Shown piece by piece: positions 11,259-22,396 of a stretch of DNA of 64,000 bases. The position numbers and the translations under genes were made by a program. The notes under the pieces were generated by a model. It did not search any database, was not told the origin of the DNA, and saw nothing but the letters and a program-made list of their open reading frames with translations. The first letter of the stretch is position 1, and every line of letters starts with the position of its first letter. Source of the DNA: Rhynchospora pubera (lineage: Eukaryota; Streptophyta; Magnoliopsida; Poales; Cyperaceae); the NCBI GenBank assembly GCA_028095005.1, contig CM051461.1, forward strand, positions 172,057,144-172,121,143, given 5' to 3'.

Positions 11259-12310
11259 CCAACCTCGAAATACTCGTGAAAGGTTCAGTTATTATAATGA
11301 GTTGATGTCTCAAACAAATGCGGCCGTACAAATGCAGAGCAACACAAGTAATAATAGACACAAAACACGAGCAAATCAATAAAACTCCCAAAAGTAATTG
11401 ACTTCTTCCATCAACCAAAAGAGTAAATCAAGCAATCCAAACCCTAAGCTACATCTACCCCTAAAGCAAGAAATTTAGCCTAAAATACTACTAAAATTCA
11501 TGCAAATAATAATAGATAAACAAGAACAAATCAAAGAAAATAGAAAGATCATGCGATACAACCAATAATCGAATTCTCCAAGTCGATCACTATCGCTGTC
11601 GCGCTAGAAAACACTTTAGAACCTTCGAAACTTGTTGTAACAGCAAGATGAAGCCTCCAAGTCGTGCTCCCTCCTGCCATGGTCGCCAAAGAAGAGAAAC
11701 TCGCATCTCTCCCTCTGCCCATGGGCAGAGAGAGAGCTGAAACCAGATCTGGATCTAAGGAGAGGATAGATCGCTTGGGAATGAAAGATATCTCCCTTCT
11801 ATACTTGGAGCACGCCCAAATACCTCCCTTCTGCCTGCCTGGATGTGCTAGGCCACTTTCCATAAGGAGAAAACGCCATAAAGAGCCTTTTCAAAAGAGA
11901 AATTGCTTTCAAATTCCGATCAGAAACTTCCAGATATAGCAATCCGGACCGGAGTGAGGACAATCCGGACCGGATTGTTCCCACTGGTTTGTTGTTGCAC
12001 AAAGATTCGGTCCGAATTACATTTTACCCGGACCGGATTGCTGAGGTAGACTGTGGATTGATTGGCTTTGTGCGTAGGCGGTGCATCGGGTTGAGTCGAG
12101 ACTTGATCTAGGCTAGGAATGAGTCGTCTAGCCATCGAATTTGCTGTTTCCTTGCCGTTTTCCAAGATTTCCTATAAAGATAAAACAAAACACGACGACA
12201 GTACCAAATCTAACAAACAAACAGAAGAACATGATAAAATCATGATTTTAGTCACAATTTTAATGTAAAGTCTGGTCAAAATAACGATATAAATATGAGA
12301 TATCAAAGGT

Positions 12311-13499
12311 GCAGCACACTTTCACTTTATTATAATATCTAGGGCAAATACCTACTATGTGTTATAATAAATTTGAAGTATATATATACTGATTTGTTGT
12401 AAGGTTGACTAAGAAGTGGCATATCAGAGGGCGAGAAAAATATTTTATTCTGATTAATATTGTAGAAAACAAGAGACACGGTGTGAAAAGTGTGAATACT
12501 AAGAGACGTTGGTATGTTTGTTTGGGGTTGAATAAAGTCTTATTCCGAATAAAGTTTATTCGGATGAAACTAAATATATTTTGAATAAGTTTTATTTCGA
12601 TTAAAAATTTATTCATCTTCTTATTCTAATTCGACCAAATGGTGGAATTAGACTTCTTATACGAAATAAGAGGAGAGAGAAAAACTTATTCCAACGTCGC
12701 CAAACACACCGAATTCAGATGTTTACGATGATGAATTATCTGGTGTACTTAAGCTATCATTAGCAGACACAATCGCTATGATAATTGCATCTTCCTACTC
12801 TACTGGTTTGAATTTTGACAGATACAATAAAATGGTGGTATATAAAATACCGGAGCTCAAGTCATAATTATGAACCTAGGCATGGTTAATTTAAAATCAA
12901 AAGTTCCAAAAGGTTAGTCTCACGTGCGACAATTTAGGTAATTAGATTGTGTAATAAAGTTTTAAAACTTTTTAGATTGTGTAATAAAATTTTAAAACTT
13001 TTTATTTGTTAATTGTTCATTATATCAAACTTGCATTATCATTTTCTTTTTGATATTTTTTACTCCGCCCCGGAATTCTACAGAATTAATTAATTAATTA
13101 ATTATATGTTAATGAAAAATACTATTGCTTTTTTCCTTATCTTCTTGTTATCACATAAATAGGAAGGTCAATATTGGTCCCAAAAGTAGATCTTCCTGAT
13201 AAAGATTGGTCAAGCAACGACAGGTCAGGTGAAGAAGGAAAGGAATCTGATTACTCTTTTTCACTTTTTATTTTTTTAAGAATTGCCTCCATGGTGCTCC
13301 GCCGCTCCGTATCTAGAAAAATGGTACAAAGAAGGTTGACAAATGTCACGAGTCATGACCAAATTTTGTTATTTCTTCATTTTGTCTAAATAGATGACGA
13401 AAATCCAACTATCTTGACGTTTTTTCATCCACTTTTGCCTTTTCTGACTATATAATGCTGCACATCATGAGACATCTTTTCCTCTTTTATACACTCTTC
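12311..13499. other. intergenic with a MITE-like element at 12511-12710
   Basis: No gene seen. The interval 12511-12710 starts GGTATGTTTGTTTGGGGTTG and ends with the inverted counterpart ACGTCGCCAAACACACC. Both are followed inwards by TTATTC-type blocks, so it looks like a 200 bp MITE, although no target duplication is clear. An (AATT)n stretch lies at 13084-13104. Confidence 0.4.
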
Positions 13500-14429
13500 G
13501 GGGCCGTTTGTTTGTGTAGTAAGGAGTTGCATAACTTAAGGATGCCTAAGTGTTTATGTAGTGTTATGTAATAAATGTTTGGTTGTGTATTAAGGATGAC
13601 TAACTTAATGCATGCATATATTCATGTCAAAAGACTAAAATGCCCTTAAATTTGAATTAGTATTATGTATTATATGTTGTGACCTAATTATTGTTAATTA
13701 TTATAAAAATTAATTATTAATGATGATAATAAATCATTTTTACTATTATGAAATATTAATAATTACTTTTAATTAAATATTATAAATATTATTATTTATT
13801 TTATAATAAAAATTATTATTGATTAATTATCTTCAATTAATTATTATTCTTAAATCATTATTATTAATAATTAATATTACTTGTTAAATATTATTAATTA
13901 TAATAATTAATCTTTGTTATTAATTATGAATTTTTTAATAATTATTGTTACTTATTAAGTATTATTATTTATTAATTAATATTAATTAATTTTTAATTAT
14001 TATAAAAATTAATTATTAATGATAATAAGAAATCATTTTATTATTATGAAATATTATTAATTATTTTTAATTAAATAATATAAATATTATTAATTATTTA
14101 ATAATAAATCAATATTGTTTATTAATTATTATTATTACTTGTTATATATTATTATTTATTAATTATAATAATTAATATTTATTACTAATTATGATTTTTT
14201 AATAGTTATTGTTACTTATTAAATATTATTATTTATTAATTATTATTAATTATTATAGATTATTAAATATTATTATTAATTATTTCTAAAGGGTATTGTT
14301 GGAAAAAAATTTAAAGGGGACCGGTGCATAACTTATGTACCCTTAAGGCATCTTATGTAAGAGGTGTTTGGTGACTTAAGAATACATAACTTAAGTTATG
14401 CACCCTTTAAGTCACAAACAAACGCCCCC
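13500..14429. mobile_element. 930 bp TIR element with AT-rich core (Harbinger-like)
   Basis: The terminal inverted repeats are GGGGCCGTTTGTTTGTG (13500-13516) and its complement with one mismatch (14413-14429). They extend inwards through blocks such as GCATAACTTAAG and CCTTAAGGCATC. The flanks share TTC on both sides, a 3 bp duplication. The core, about 13680-14290, is almost pure A+T built from variants of ATTAATTATT and has no coding capacity. TIR length and 3 bp duplication suggest a non-autonomous PIF/Harbinger-type element. Confidence 0.65.
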
Positions 14430-14889
14430 TTCGTATGTATGTGGAATTTTTTTCCTGTTTTTTTTTTTTGGAAATGTACACTTACAGTTCTGCACTGCAA
14501 TAAATCGTAAATGTAATTGTTGCTGCATTGCAATCCTTATTTCAAAAAAAAAAAATGAAAATGTGTTTTGGACTAAAAAATCTCGCAGCATCTTGTGTGC
14601 ATTAAGTTGACCGTCGGATGCAAAAATACGATGTTAGATTATATCCATATTCCATTTTTATATCTTTAGATGAGTACATATACTCTGATGCCAGTACGAA
14701 TTAAATTTTAAAGCAATACTACTATTACAATACCAATAATATCGAATATAACTATAGATACAAATATAATATAATTAGATGCAATAAACATACACATGCT
14801 ATAAATATATCTATATAGTTAACAGCATAATATTTTTCATTAACAAAATTAGCTAACAAAAATAATCTCCACCTATAATCATATCTTTT
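14430..14889. other. intergenic, no gene seen
   Basis: AT-rich sequence between the TIR element and the TR-GAG retroelement, with no coding frame or repeat of note. The last five bases (CTTTT, 14885-14889) are the left target duplication of the retroelement. Confidence 0.5.
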
Positions 14890-16341
14890 TGTTGTTCCTA
14901 ATGAGGGCGGCTTAATCAAGATTTAGCGGAAGCGATTTAAGGTTTCGGACCGGTTTGGTATGAACTATCCTAACACAATTCAATTGGTACCCAATACAAG
15001 CAAGCACACAAGCAATTCAAGTATAGCAAGATAATAAAGAGAAAAAGAGAGAGAGAAATTGAACACTCGGTATGATTACGGAGTTCCGACCCGCTAGGAA
15101 ATGCTAGCCTTAGTCGTACGTCTCCGGGAGTTCCGCTACCACGAAAGGGCGCGCTCCGTTCAATTCCAACAAGAACGGGACTACAACTTCGAACCGAATC
15201 ACCTCGTCACAAGGACACTCGAGGCGGATCGGCCTAACTCGAATGGCACAACGGCCTCAAAGGAGAAGAGCTCTCAACCTATTCCAACCTACACCTAGCG
15301 ACAATGTCGGGGCGGTGGTGTTTGAGGCTACTAAATCTCTCAAGATGGTCTAGCTATGAAAAGCTCAAGTGGGAGAGTATCCCTGTGCTCAAAGGCTCAA
15401 TTCTGGTCTAATTTTGCAAGGCAAGGCTCACTGTGGAGAGAGAACAAGGGGTGGATATATATAGAGCTCGAAATGAGCAGTTCCCCAGCAAAAACAGGCC
15501 ACAGCGTTGTACAACGCTGAATAACGTTATACAACGCTGGAATATGACCGTTGTAAATTCTAACGGCTCTTTTAATATAGCCGTTGGTCTGTCAGAGCGT
15601 TGTGCAACGCTATTTGCCGTCGCACAACGCAGGAGTGTAAAACCAAAGGAAAGCTCCGACAATTCCGTTGGAAATTGTCAGAGCGTTGCTTGCCACTGAA
15701 TGGCGTTACACAACGCTAAAGGGAGACAAAAGAAATCAACTCTGACAGATTCAACAGAGCGTTGTACAACTCTATATGCCGTCACACAACGCTAACGTTA
15801 CCCAACGCTGAAAGACGTTGGCTAACGTCTCCAGAGACTTTGCATGTAAAAACAGCACAGCTAACTTGGGATTTTTGTGGCGTTGTGCAACGCTATATGG
15901 CGTTGCACGATGGTACTCAGGAAAATTTCCAAGTTTCTTAACTGCAGCGTTGTACAACTCTGATTAGCGTTGTACAACGTTGTGAATCAGCGTTGCCTAA
16001 CTCTATATAGCGTTGTGCAACGTTGATTCACAAAAGTATGAATTTAGCTGTTCTGGCGTTGTGTAACTCTATATAGCGTTGTACGACGCTAGGTCACAGA
16101 AAACAGGATTTTGCTGGTTTATTGAGCTTTTCGCTATCTAGACCATTTTAAGGATAAACAAGGACTAAAGTATACCTTCTATCCTAGTCTAAACTACCCT
16201 ACAAGCTCTCTAATGACTTGATCTTGATCTTTCTTAAAGCTTTTATCCAAGTCCTCATAAATTGTATCTTCTTCCTATAAAACTCAAAGAAGATTGTTAA
16301 ATGCCAAATGATATTGTTTTGCAATCGACAAACCTAGAGAC
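14890..16341 (-). repeat. LTR copy 1 (outermost 3' LTR)
   Basis: Starts with the complete outer end TGTTGTTCCTAATGAGGG and stops at ...GACGTTTAG, lacking the last 7 bp (TACAACA). It is joined directly to copy 2 through the shared TTTAG. About 15-18 variants of GCGTTGTACAACGC crowd 15503-16090, including AGCGTTGTACAACGCT at 15503-15518. Confidence 0.9.
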
Positions 16342-17762
16342 GTTTAGCGGAAGCGATTTAAGGTTTCGGACCGGTTTGGTATGAACTATCCTAACACAAT
16401 TCAATTGGTACCCAATACAAGCAAGCACACAAGCAATTCAAGTATAGCAAGATAATAAAGAGAAAAAGAGAGAGAGAAATTGAACACTCGGTATGATTAC
16501 GGAGTTCCGACCCGCTAGGAAATGCTAGCCTTAGTCGTACGTCTCCGGGAGTTCCGCTACCACGAAAGGGCGCGCTCCGTTCAATTCCAACAAGAACGGG
16601 ACTACAACTTCGAACCGAATCACCTCGTCACAAGGACACTCGAGGCGGATCGGCCTAACTCGAATGGCACAACGGCCTCAAAGGAGAAGAGCTCTCAACC
16701 TATTCCAACCTACACCTAGCGACAATGTCGGGGCGGTGGTGTTTGAGGCTACTAAATCTCTCAAGATGGTCTAGCTATGAAAAGCTCAAGTGGGAGAGTA
16801 TCCCTGTGCTCAAAGGCTCAATTCTGGTCTAATTTTGCAAGGCAAGGCTCACTGTGGAGAGAGAACAAGGGGTGGATATATATAGAGCTCGAAATGAGCA
16901 GTTCCCCAGCAAAAACAGGCCACAGCGTTGTACAACGCTGAATAGCGTTATACAACGCTGGAATATGACCGTTGTAAATTCTAACGGCTCTTTTAATATA
17001 GCCGTTGGTCTGTCAGAGCGTTGTGCAACGCTATTTGCCGTCGCACAACGCAGGAGTGTAAAACCAAAGGAAAGCTCCGACAATTCCGTTGGAAATTGTC
17101 AGAGCGTTGCTTGCCACTGAATGGCGTTACACAACGCTAAAGGGAGACAAAAGGAATCAACTCTGACAGATTCAACAGAGCGTTGTACAACTCTATATGC
17201 CGTCACACAACGCTAACGTTACCCAACGCTGAAAGACGTTGGCTAACGTCTCCAGAGACTTTGCATGTAAAAACAGCACAGCTAACTTGGGATTTTTGTG
17301 CCGTTGTGCAACGCTATATGGCGTTGCACGATGGTACTCAGGAAAATTTCCAAGTTTCTTAACTGCAGCGTTGTACAACTCTTATTAGCGTTGTACAACG
17401 TTGTGAATCAGCGTTGCCTAACTCTATATAGCGTTGTGCAACGTTGATTCACAAAAGTATGAATTTAGCTGTTCTGGCGTTGTGTAACTCTATATAGCGT
17501 TGTACGACGCTAGGTCACAGAAAACAGGATTTTGCTGGTTTATTGAGCTTTTCGCTATCTAGACCGTTTTAAGGATAAACAAGGACTAAAGTATACCTTC
17601 TATCCTAGTCTAAACTAGCCTACAAGCTCTCTAATGACTTGATCTTGATCTTTCTTAAAGCTTTTATCCAAGTCCTCATAAATTGTATCTTCTTCCTATA
17701 AAACTCAAAGAAGATTGTTAAATGCCAAATGATATTGTTTTGCAATCGACAAACCTAGAGAC
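16342..17762 (-). repeat. LTR copy 2 (truncated both ends)
   Basis: A 1,421 bp period copy lacking both the first 32 bp and the last 7 bp of the full LTR. Junctions on both sides are the same TTTAG microhomology fusion (around 16343 and 17764). It carries its own copy of the palindrome cluster. Confidence 0.9.
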
Positions 17763-19196
17763 GTTTAGCGGAAGCGATTTAAGGTTTCGGACCGGTTTGG
17801 TATGAACTATCCTAACACAATTCAATTGGTACCTAATACAAGCAAGCACACAAGCAATTCAAGTATAGCAAGATAATAAAGAGAAAAAGAGAGAGAGAAA
17901 TTGAACACTCGGTATGATTACGGAGTTCCGACCCGCTAGGAAATGCTAGCCTTAGTCGTACGTCTCCGGGAGTTCCGCTACCACGAAAGGGCGCGCTCCG
18001 TTCAATTCCAACAAGAACGGGACTACAACTTCGAACCGAATCACCTCGTCACAAGGACACTCGAGGCGGATCGGCCTAACTCGAATGGCACAACGGCCTC
18101 AAAGGAGAAGAGCTCTCAACCTATTCCAACCTACACCTAGCGACAATGTCGGGGCGGTGGTGTTTGAGGCTACTAAATCTCTCAAGATGGTCTAGCTATG
18201 AAAAGCTCAAGTGGGAGAGTATCCCTGTGCTCAAAGGCTCAATTCTGGTCTAATTTTGCAAGGCAAGGCTCACTGTGGAGAGAGAACAAGGGGTGGATAT
18301 ATATAGAGCTCGAAATGAGCAGTTCCCCAGCAAAAACAGGCCACAGCGTTGTACAACGCTGAATAGCGTTATACAACGCTGGAATATGACCGTTGTAAAT
18401 TCTAACGGCTCTTTTAATATAGCCGTTGGTCTGTCAGAGCGTTGTGCAACGCTATTTGCCGTCGCACAACGCAGGAGTGTAAAACCAAAGGAAAGCTCCG
18501 ACAATTCCGTTGGAAATTGTCAGAGCGTTGCTTGCCACTGAATGGCGTTACACAACGCTAAAGGGAGACAAAAGGAATCAACTCTGACAGATTCAACAGA
18601 GCGTTGTACAACTCTATATGCCGTCACACAACGCTAACGTTACCCAACGCTGAAAGACGTTGGCTAACGTCTCCAGAGACTTTGCATGTAAAAACAGCAC
18701 AGCTAACTTGGGATTTTTGTGGCGTTGTGCAACGCTATATGGCGTTGCACGATGGTACTCAGGAAAATTTCCAAGTTTCTTAACTGCAGCGTTGTACAAC
18801 TCTTATTAGCGTTGTACAACGTTGTGAATCAGCGTTGCCTAACTCTATATAGCGTTGTGCAACGTTGATTCACAAAAGTATGAATTTAGCTGTTCTGGCG
18901 TTGTGTAACTCTATATAGCGTTGTACGACGCTAGGTCACAGAAAACATGATTTTGCTGGTTTATTGAGCTTTTCGCTATCTAGACCATTTTAAGGATAAA
19001 CAAGGACTAAAGTATACCTTCTATCCTAGTCTAAACTAGCCTACAAGCTCTCTAATGACTTGATCTTGATCTTTCTTAAAGTTTTTATCCAAGTCCTCAT
19101 AAATTGTATCTTCTTCCTATAAAACTCAAAGAAGATTGTTAAATGCCAAATGATATTGTTTTGCAATCGACAAACCTAGAGACGTTTAGTACAACA
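17763..19196 (-). repeat. LTR copy 3 (adjacent to the internal region)
   Basis: Lacks the outer 32 bp but has the complete inner end ...TTTAGTACAACA at 19196, followed by the purine-rich tract on the minus strand. This copy therefore marks the true 3' LTR border with the internal region. Confidence 0.9.
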
Positions 19197-19496
19197 ATCT
19201 CCCCCTTTTGACGATTTGCAAAACAATATCATTAGTAAAGCGATTAAATTTTGGCATTTCACAAGCTTTACTACAATTCTCCCCCTTTTTGTAAATCGAC
19301 AAAAAGTGAAAATTGTAGCAAGCTCCCCCTAAATTTATGGCCCCCCCTTAATTTTGGAGAAAAGGAATTGGAGAACCAATTTAGAGCACTACACAAAGTA
19401 GTGTGACCAAATTTAACCTCTCAAACAAAAATAAGATAGAAATAAAGAGGCTCCCCCTAAAGATTTGGCTTATAAGACCGGGGGTTAACTTGGTAT
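19197..19496 (-). other. polypurine tract and untranslated 3' interior of TR-GAG
   Basis: On the minus strand this stretch has several AGGGGGAG-type runs: next to the LTR at 19199-19206 and again near 19281, 19323, 19345 and 19451. The one abutting the LTR is the likely second-strand primer. No coding frame is present. Confidence 0.65.
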
Positions 19497-20870
19497 TTAG
19501 GCCATATTGGTTACCATACCACTAGTTGTACCACTAGAGGTAAAAACTTTTGGAACCCACTTACCTTTGGACTCACCATTTGGTTTCCTAAGTTTGCATT
19601 CCAACGAGATATGACCATTTTGACAACAATAGTTGCAATATGCATTGGTTGGCTTAGGCATGGTAGAACCTTTGACAAAATGGGAATAGTAGTGGGCTCT
19701 AAGGTATTCGGCCTTCTTCTTAGGATCATTGGATGAGGCATTAAAATCCTTTTTGCGATCCTTTTGGAAATGTTGGGAAACATTCTTTTGATGCTCATTG
19801 GATTGAGCTTTGTGGTTTTGAGAAGAGTGTTGCTCTTTAAATTCATAAAACCATCCATCGGGTCCTCTAAAATAAATTTTATTGGACGCCTTTGGAACAA
19901 AAACCTTCTTTTCATGATTTTGCAAATTCTTTTCGTTTTGCACTCTAGTGTTTCTAGGTTTCCTTTGGTACATATGTGCATGACCACGAGAATTCCTAGA
20001 TTTTTGAAATTGTGTGGTTTGTGCAACTTGTTTCCCATTTTTGTATGACAAGTTTTTTTTCTTGGTTTCATAAGGCTTTTGGTAACCAAGACCGGACTTG
20101 TCATGAGGCTTTTGACCTTTGAAAAGGTTTTTCAAATCCGTTTTAGGAGCTTGAGCTAAAATCGGTTTTTCAAGTTGTTTTTCAAGCTCCTTAATTTTAG
20201 CCTCATACTCACCCATCTTAGAAGTAAGCTCATCTACCTTAGTTTTTAAAGTTTCTATGGTATTGGCTTTCCTAACCAAGGCATCATGGGTAGCATCAAG
20301 AATAGAGTTCAACCTATCACAATCAACACATTTGGTTGAACAAGTTGGTTCATCATCACTCTCACTATCACTACTACTAAGAGATTCATTGAGAGGAAGA
20401 TATACCTTAGGAGAGCATGTCTTTGGTGATGTTGATGGAGTGGAATGATTTGAAAGAATCGGGGATTCCATCTCTTTGGCAATGAATGCATGTTCTTCGT
20501 AGTTGCCCGAATCGGATGTACATGGATCGAGCTCCGAATCCGTGTGGACTCCTCCCATTCGGCTTCCTTCGAAACAACTCAAGATGGCTCTCCATATGTC
20601 CCTAGCTATATCAAAATCGCAAGCAAGTGTGCTACCAATTGATTCATGTACCGAGCTTAGGATGACATTGACCGCATAGTCATTGTCCTCCTTTTCCCTC
20701 AAGGCCTCGGTGGTAAGCTTGTTAGTATTTGGTTTAAATCTAGATTCATTTGCCACAATATACCAAACACCCATGCTTTTGAGGTAGCCAACCATACCAT
20801 TTTTCCAAATAGAGAAATTTGTGCAAGTATGGTCCAATTTACCCGGTTTTTGTACCATTCTAGCCGCCAT
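19497..20870 (-). CDS. gag: Gag protein of TR-GAG Copia element
   Basis: A 457-codon uninterrupted frame starting at the ATG 20870. The N-terminus (about 1-60) holds the DUF4219/UBN2-type Gag start with NFSIWKNGMVGYLKSMGVW. A Ser/Asp-rich, low-complexity region follows, and then a predicted coiled coil around 205-240. Next comes a basic Asn/Gln/Lys-rich region. The CCHC zinc knuckle CNYCCQNGHISLEC (CX2CX4HX4C) lies at about 412-425. The tail ends in KGKWVPK, as in Copia Gag proteins. It would package element RNA into cytoplasmic particles. Compared with autonomous Copia Gag, the capsid-like part is short. No pol follows, so enzymes must come in trans. Confidence 0.85.
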   Translation of the reverse strand: MAARMVQKPGKLDHTCTNFSIWKNGMVGYLKSMGVWYIVANESRFKPNTNKLTTEALREKEDNDYAVNVILSSVHESIGSTLACDFDIARDIWRAILSCFEGSRMGGVHTDSELDPCTSDSGNYEEHAFIAKEMESPILSNHSTPSTSPKTCSPKVYLPLNESLSSSDSESDDEPTCSTKCVDCDRLNSILDATHDALVRKANTIETLKTKVDELTSKMGEYEAKIKELEKQLEKPILAQAPKTDLKNLFKGQKPHDKSGLGYQKPYETKKKNLSYKNGKQVAQTTQFQKSRNSRGHAHMYQRKPRNTRVQNEKNLQNHEKKVFVPKASNKIYFRGPDGWFYEFKEQHSSQNHKAQSNEHQKNVSQHFQKDRKKDFNASSNDPKKKAEYLRAHYYSHFVKGSTMPKPTNAYCNYCCQNGHISLECKLRKPNGESKGKWVPKVFTSSGTTSGMVTNMA

Positions 20871-20904
20871 GATCGAAAACCGAGATTAAGAATAGCTTAA
20901 TCAA

Positions 20905-20923
20905 GGTTCCCTCTCTGATACCA
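20905..20923 (-). other. primer binding site (initiator tRNA-Met type)
   Basis: Reads TGGTATCAGAGAGGGAACC on the minus strand, three bases inside the 5' LTR. The TGGTATCAGAG core matches the 3' end of plant initiator tRNA-Met used by Copia elements. Confidence 0.85.
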
Positions 20924-20926
20924 CTT

Positions 20927-22391
20927 TGTTGTTCCTAATGAGGGTGGCTTAATCAAGGTTTAGCGGAAGCGATTTAAGGTTTCGGACCGGTTTGGTATGA
21001 ACTATCCTAACACAATTCAATTGGTACCCAATACAAGCAAGCACACAAGCAATTCAAGTATAGCAAGATAATAAAGAGAAAAAGAGAGAGAGAAATTGAA
21101 CACTCGGTATGATTACGGAGTTCCGACCCGCTAGGAAATGCTAGCCTTAGTCGTACGTCTCCGGGAGTTCCGCTACCACGAAAGGGCGCGCTCCGTTCAA
21201 TTCCAACAAGAACGGGACTACAACTTCGAACCGAATCACCTCGTCACAAGGACACTCGAGGCGGATCGGCCTAACTCGAATGGCACAACGGCCTCAAAGG
21301 AGAAGAACTCTCAACCTATTCCAACCTACACCTAGCGACAATGTCGGGGCGGTGGTGTTTGAGGCTACTAAATCTCTCAAGATGGTCTAGCTATGAAAAG
21401 CTCAAGTGGGAGAGTATCCCTGTGCTCAAAGGCTCAATTCTGGTCTAATTTTGCAAGGCAAGACTCACTGTGGAGAGAGAACAAGGGGTGGATATATATA
21501 GAGCTCGAAATGAGCAGTTCCCCAGCAAAAACAGGCCACAGCGTTGTACAACGCTGAATAGCGTTATACAACGCTGGAATATGACCGTTGTAAATTCTAA
21601 CGGCTCTTTTAATATAGCCGTTGGTCTGTCAGAGCGTTGTGCAACGCTATTTGCCGTCGCACAACGCAGGAGTGCAAAACCAAAGGAAAGCTCCGACAAT
21701 TCCGTTGGAAATTGTCAGAGCGTTGCTTGCCACTGAATGGCGTTACACAACGCTAAAGGGAGACAAAAGGAATCAACTCTGACAGATTCAACAGAGCGTT
21801 GTACAACTCTATATGCCGTCACACAACGCTAACGTTACCCAACGCTGAAAGACGTTGGCTAACGTCTCCAGAGACTTTGCATGTAAAAACAGCACAGCTA
21901 ACTTGGAATTTTTGTGGCGTTGTGCAACGCTATATGGCGTTGCACGATGGTACTCAGGAAAATTTCCAAGTTTCTTAACTGCAGCGTTGTACAACTCTGA
22001 TTAGCGTCGTACAACGTTGTGAATCAGCGTTGCCTAACTCTATATAGCGTTGTGCAACTTTGATTCACAAAAGTATGAATTTAGCTGTTCTGGCGTTGTG
22101 TAACTCTATATAGCGTTGTACGACGCTAGGTCACAGAAAACATGATTTTGCTGGTTTATTGAGCTTTTCGCTATCTAGACCATTTTAAGGATAAACAAGG
22201 ACTAAAGTATACCTTCTATCCTAGTCTAAACTAGCCTATAAGCTCTCTAATGACTTGATCTTGATCTTTCTTAAAGCTTTTATCCAAGTCCTCATAAATT
22301 GTATCTTCTTCCTATAAAACTCAAAGAAGATTGTTAAATGCCAAATGATATTGTTTTGCAATCGACAAACCTAGAGACGTTTAGTACAACA
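20927..22391 (-). repeat. 5' LTR of TR-GAG (complete, 1,465 bp)
   Basis: The only full-length LTR copy: TGTTGTTCC at 20927 and GTACAACA at 22391, followed by the CTTTT duplication. It supplies the reference for the 44 bp lost at each internal LTR fusion. The palindrome cluster spans about 21538-22130. Confidence 0.9.
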
Positions 22392-22396
22392 CTTTT

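Larger units (their letters stand above)
4397..12305. repeat. solo LTR (about 1.72 kb) split by a nested Gypsy insertion
   Basis: The left part is 4397-5075 and the right part about 11264-12305. It begins TGATCGAGG, ends GATATCA, and is flanked by a perfect 5 bp duplication AAGGT (4392-4396 and 12306-12310). With the nested element and one copy of its target duplication removed, about 1,721 bp remains. There is no internal domain, so this is a solo LTR left by LTR-LTR recombination. Its start (TGAT) and a CGATCCCGCAGAGATGG stretch resemble the LTR of the nested Athila-like element (CGAATCCACAGGGA), suggesting a related Gypsy family. It carries AATCCGG[T/A]CCGGATT palindromes at 4754-4768, 4775-4789, 11941-11953 (partial), 11962-11976, 12005-12017 and 12027-12040 (variants). 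Confidence 0.75.
14890..22391 (-). mobile_element. non-autonomous Copia element (TR-GAG type) with triplicated 3' LTR
   Basis: A perfect 5 bp duplication CTTTT (14885-14889 and 22392-22396) bounds a 7,502 bp insertion. On the minus strand the order is 5' LTR (20927-22391), initiator-Met-type primer site (20905-20923), one gag frame (19497-20870), purine tracts, and then three fused LTR copies (19196 down to 14890). There is no protease, integrase or polymerase, so mobility would need a helper. The LTR copies differ by only about ten substitutions per 1.4 kb by eye, so insertion was recent. The intact outer duplication means that the triplication happened during or after integration of one element. 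Confidence 0.9.

Noticed and set aside
15101..15957. Several recurring open frames of 60-90 codons in the LTR copies
   Set aside because: They repeat only because the LTR repeats, occur on both strands over the same palindromes, and show no codon-level conservation or family motif.
15503..16090. Regularly recurring short palindromes reminiscent of a CRISPR array
   Set aside because: Spacers are short and uneven, repeats are degenerate, no cas genes are present, and the DNA is a plant LTR.
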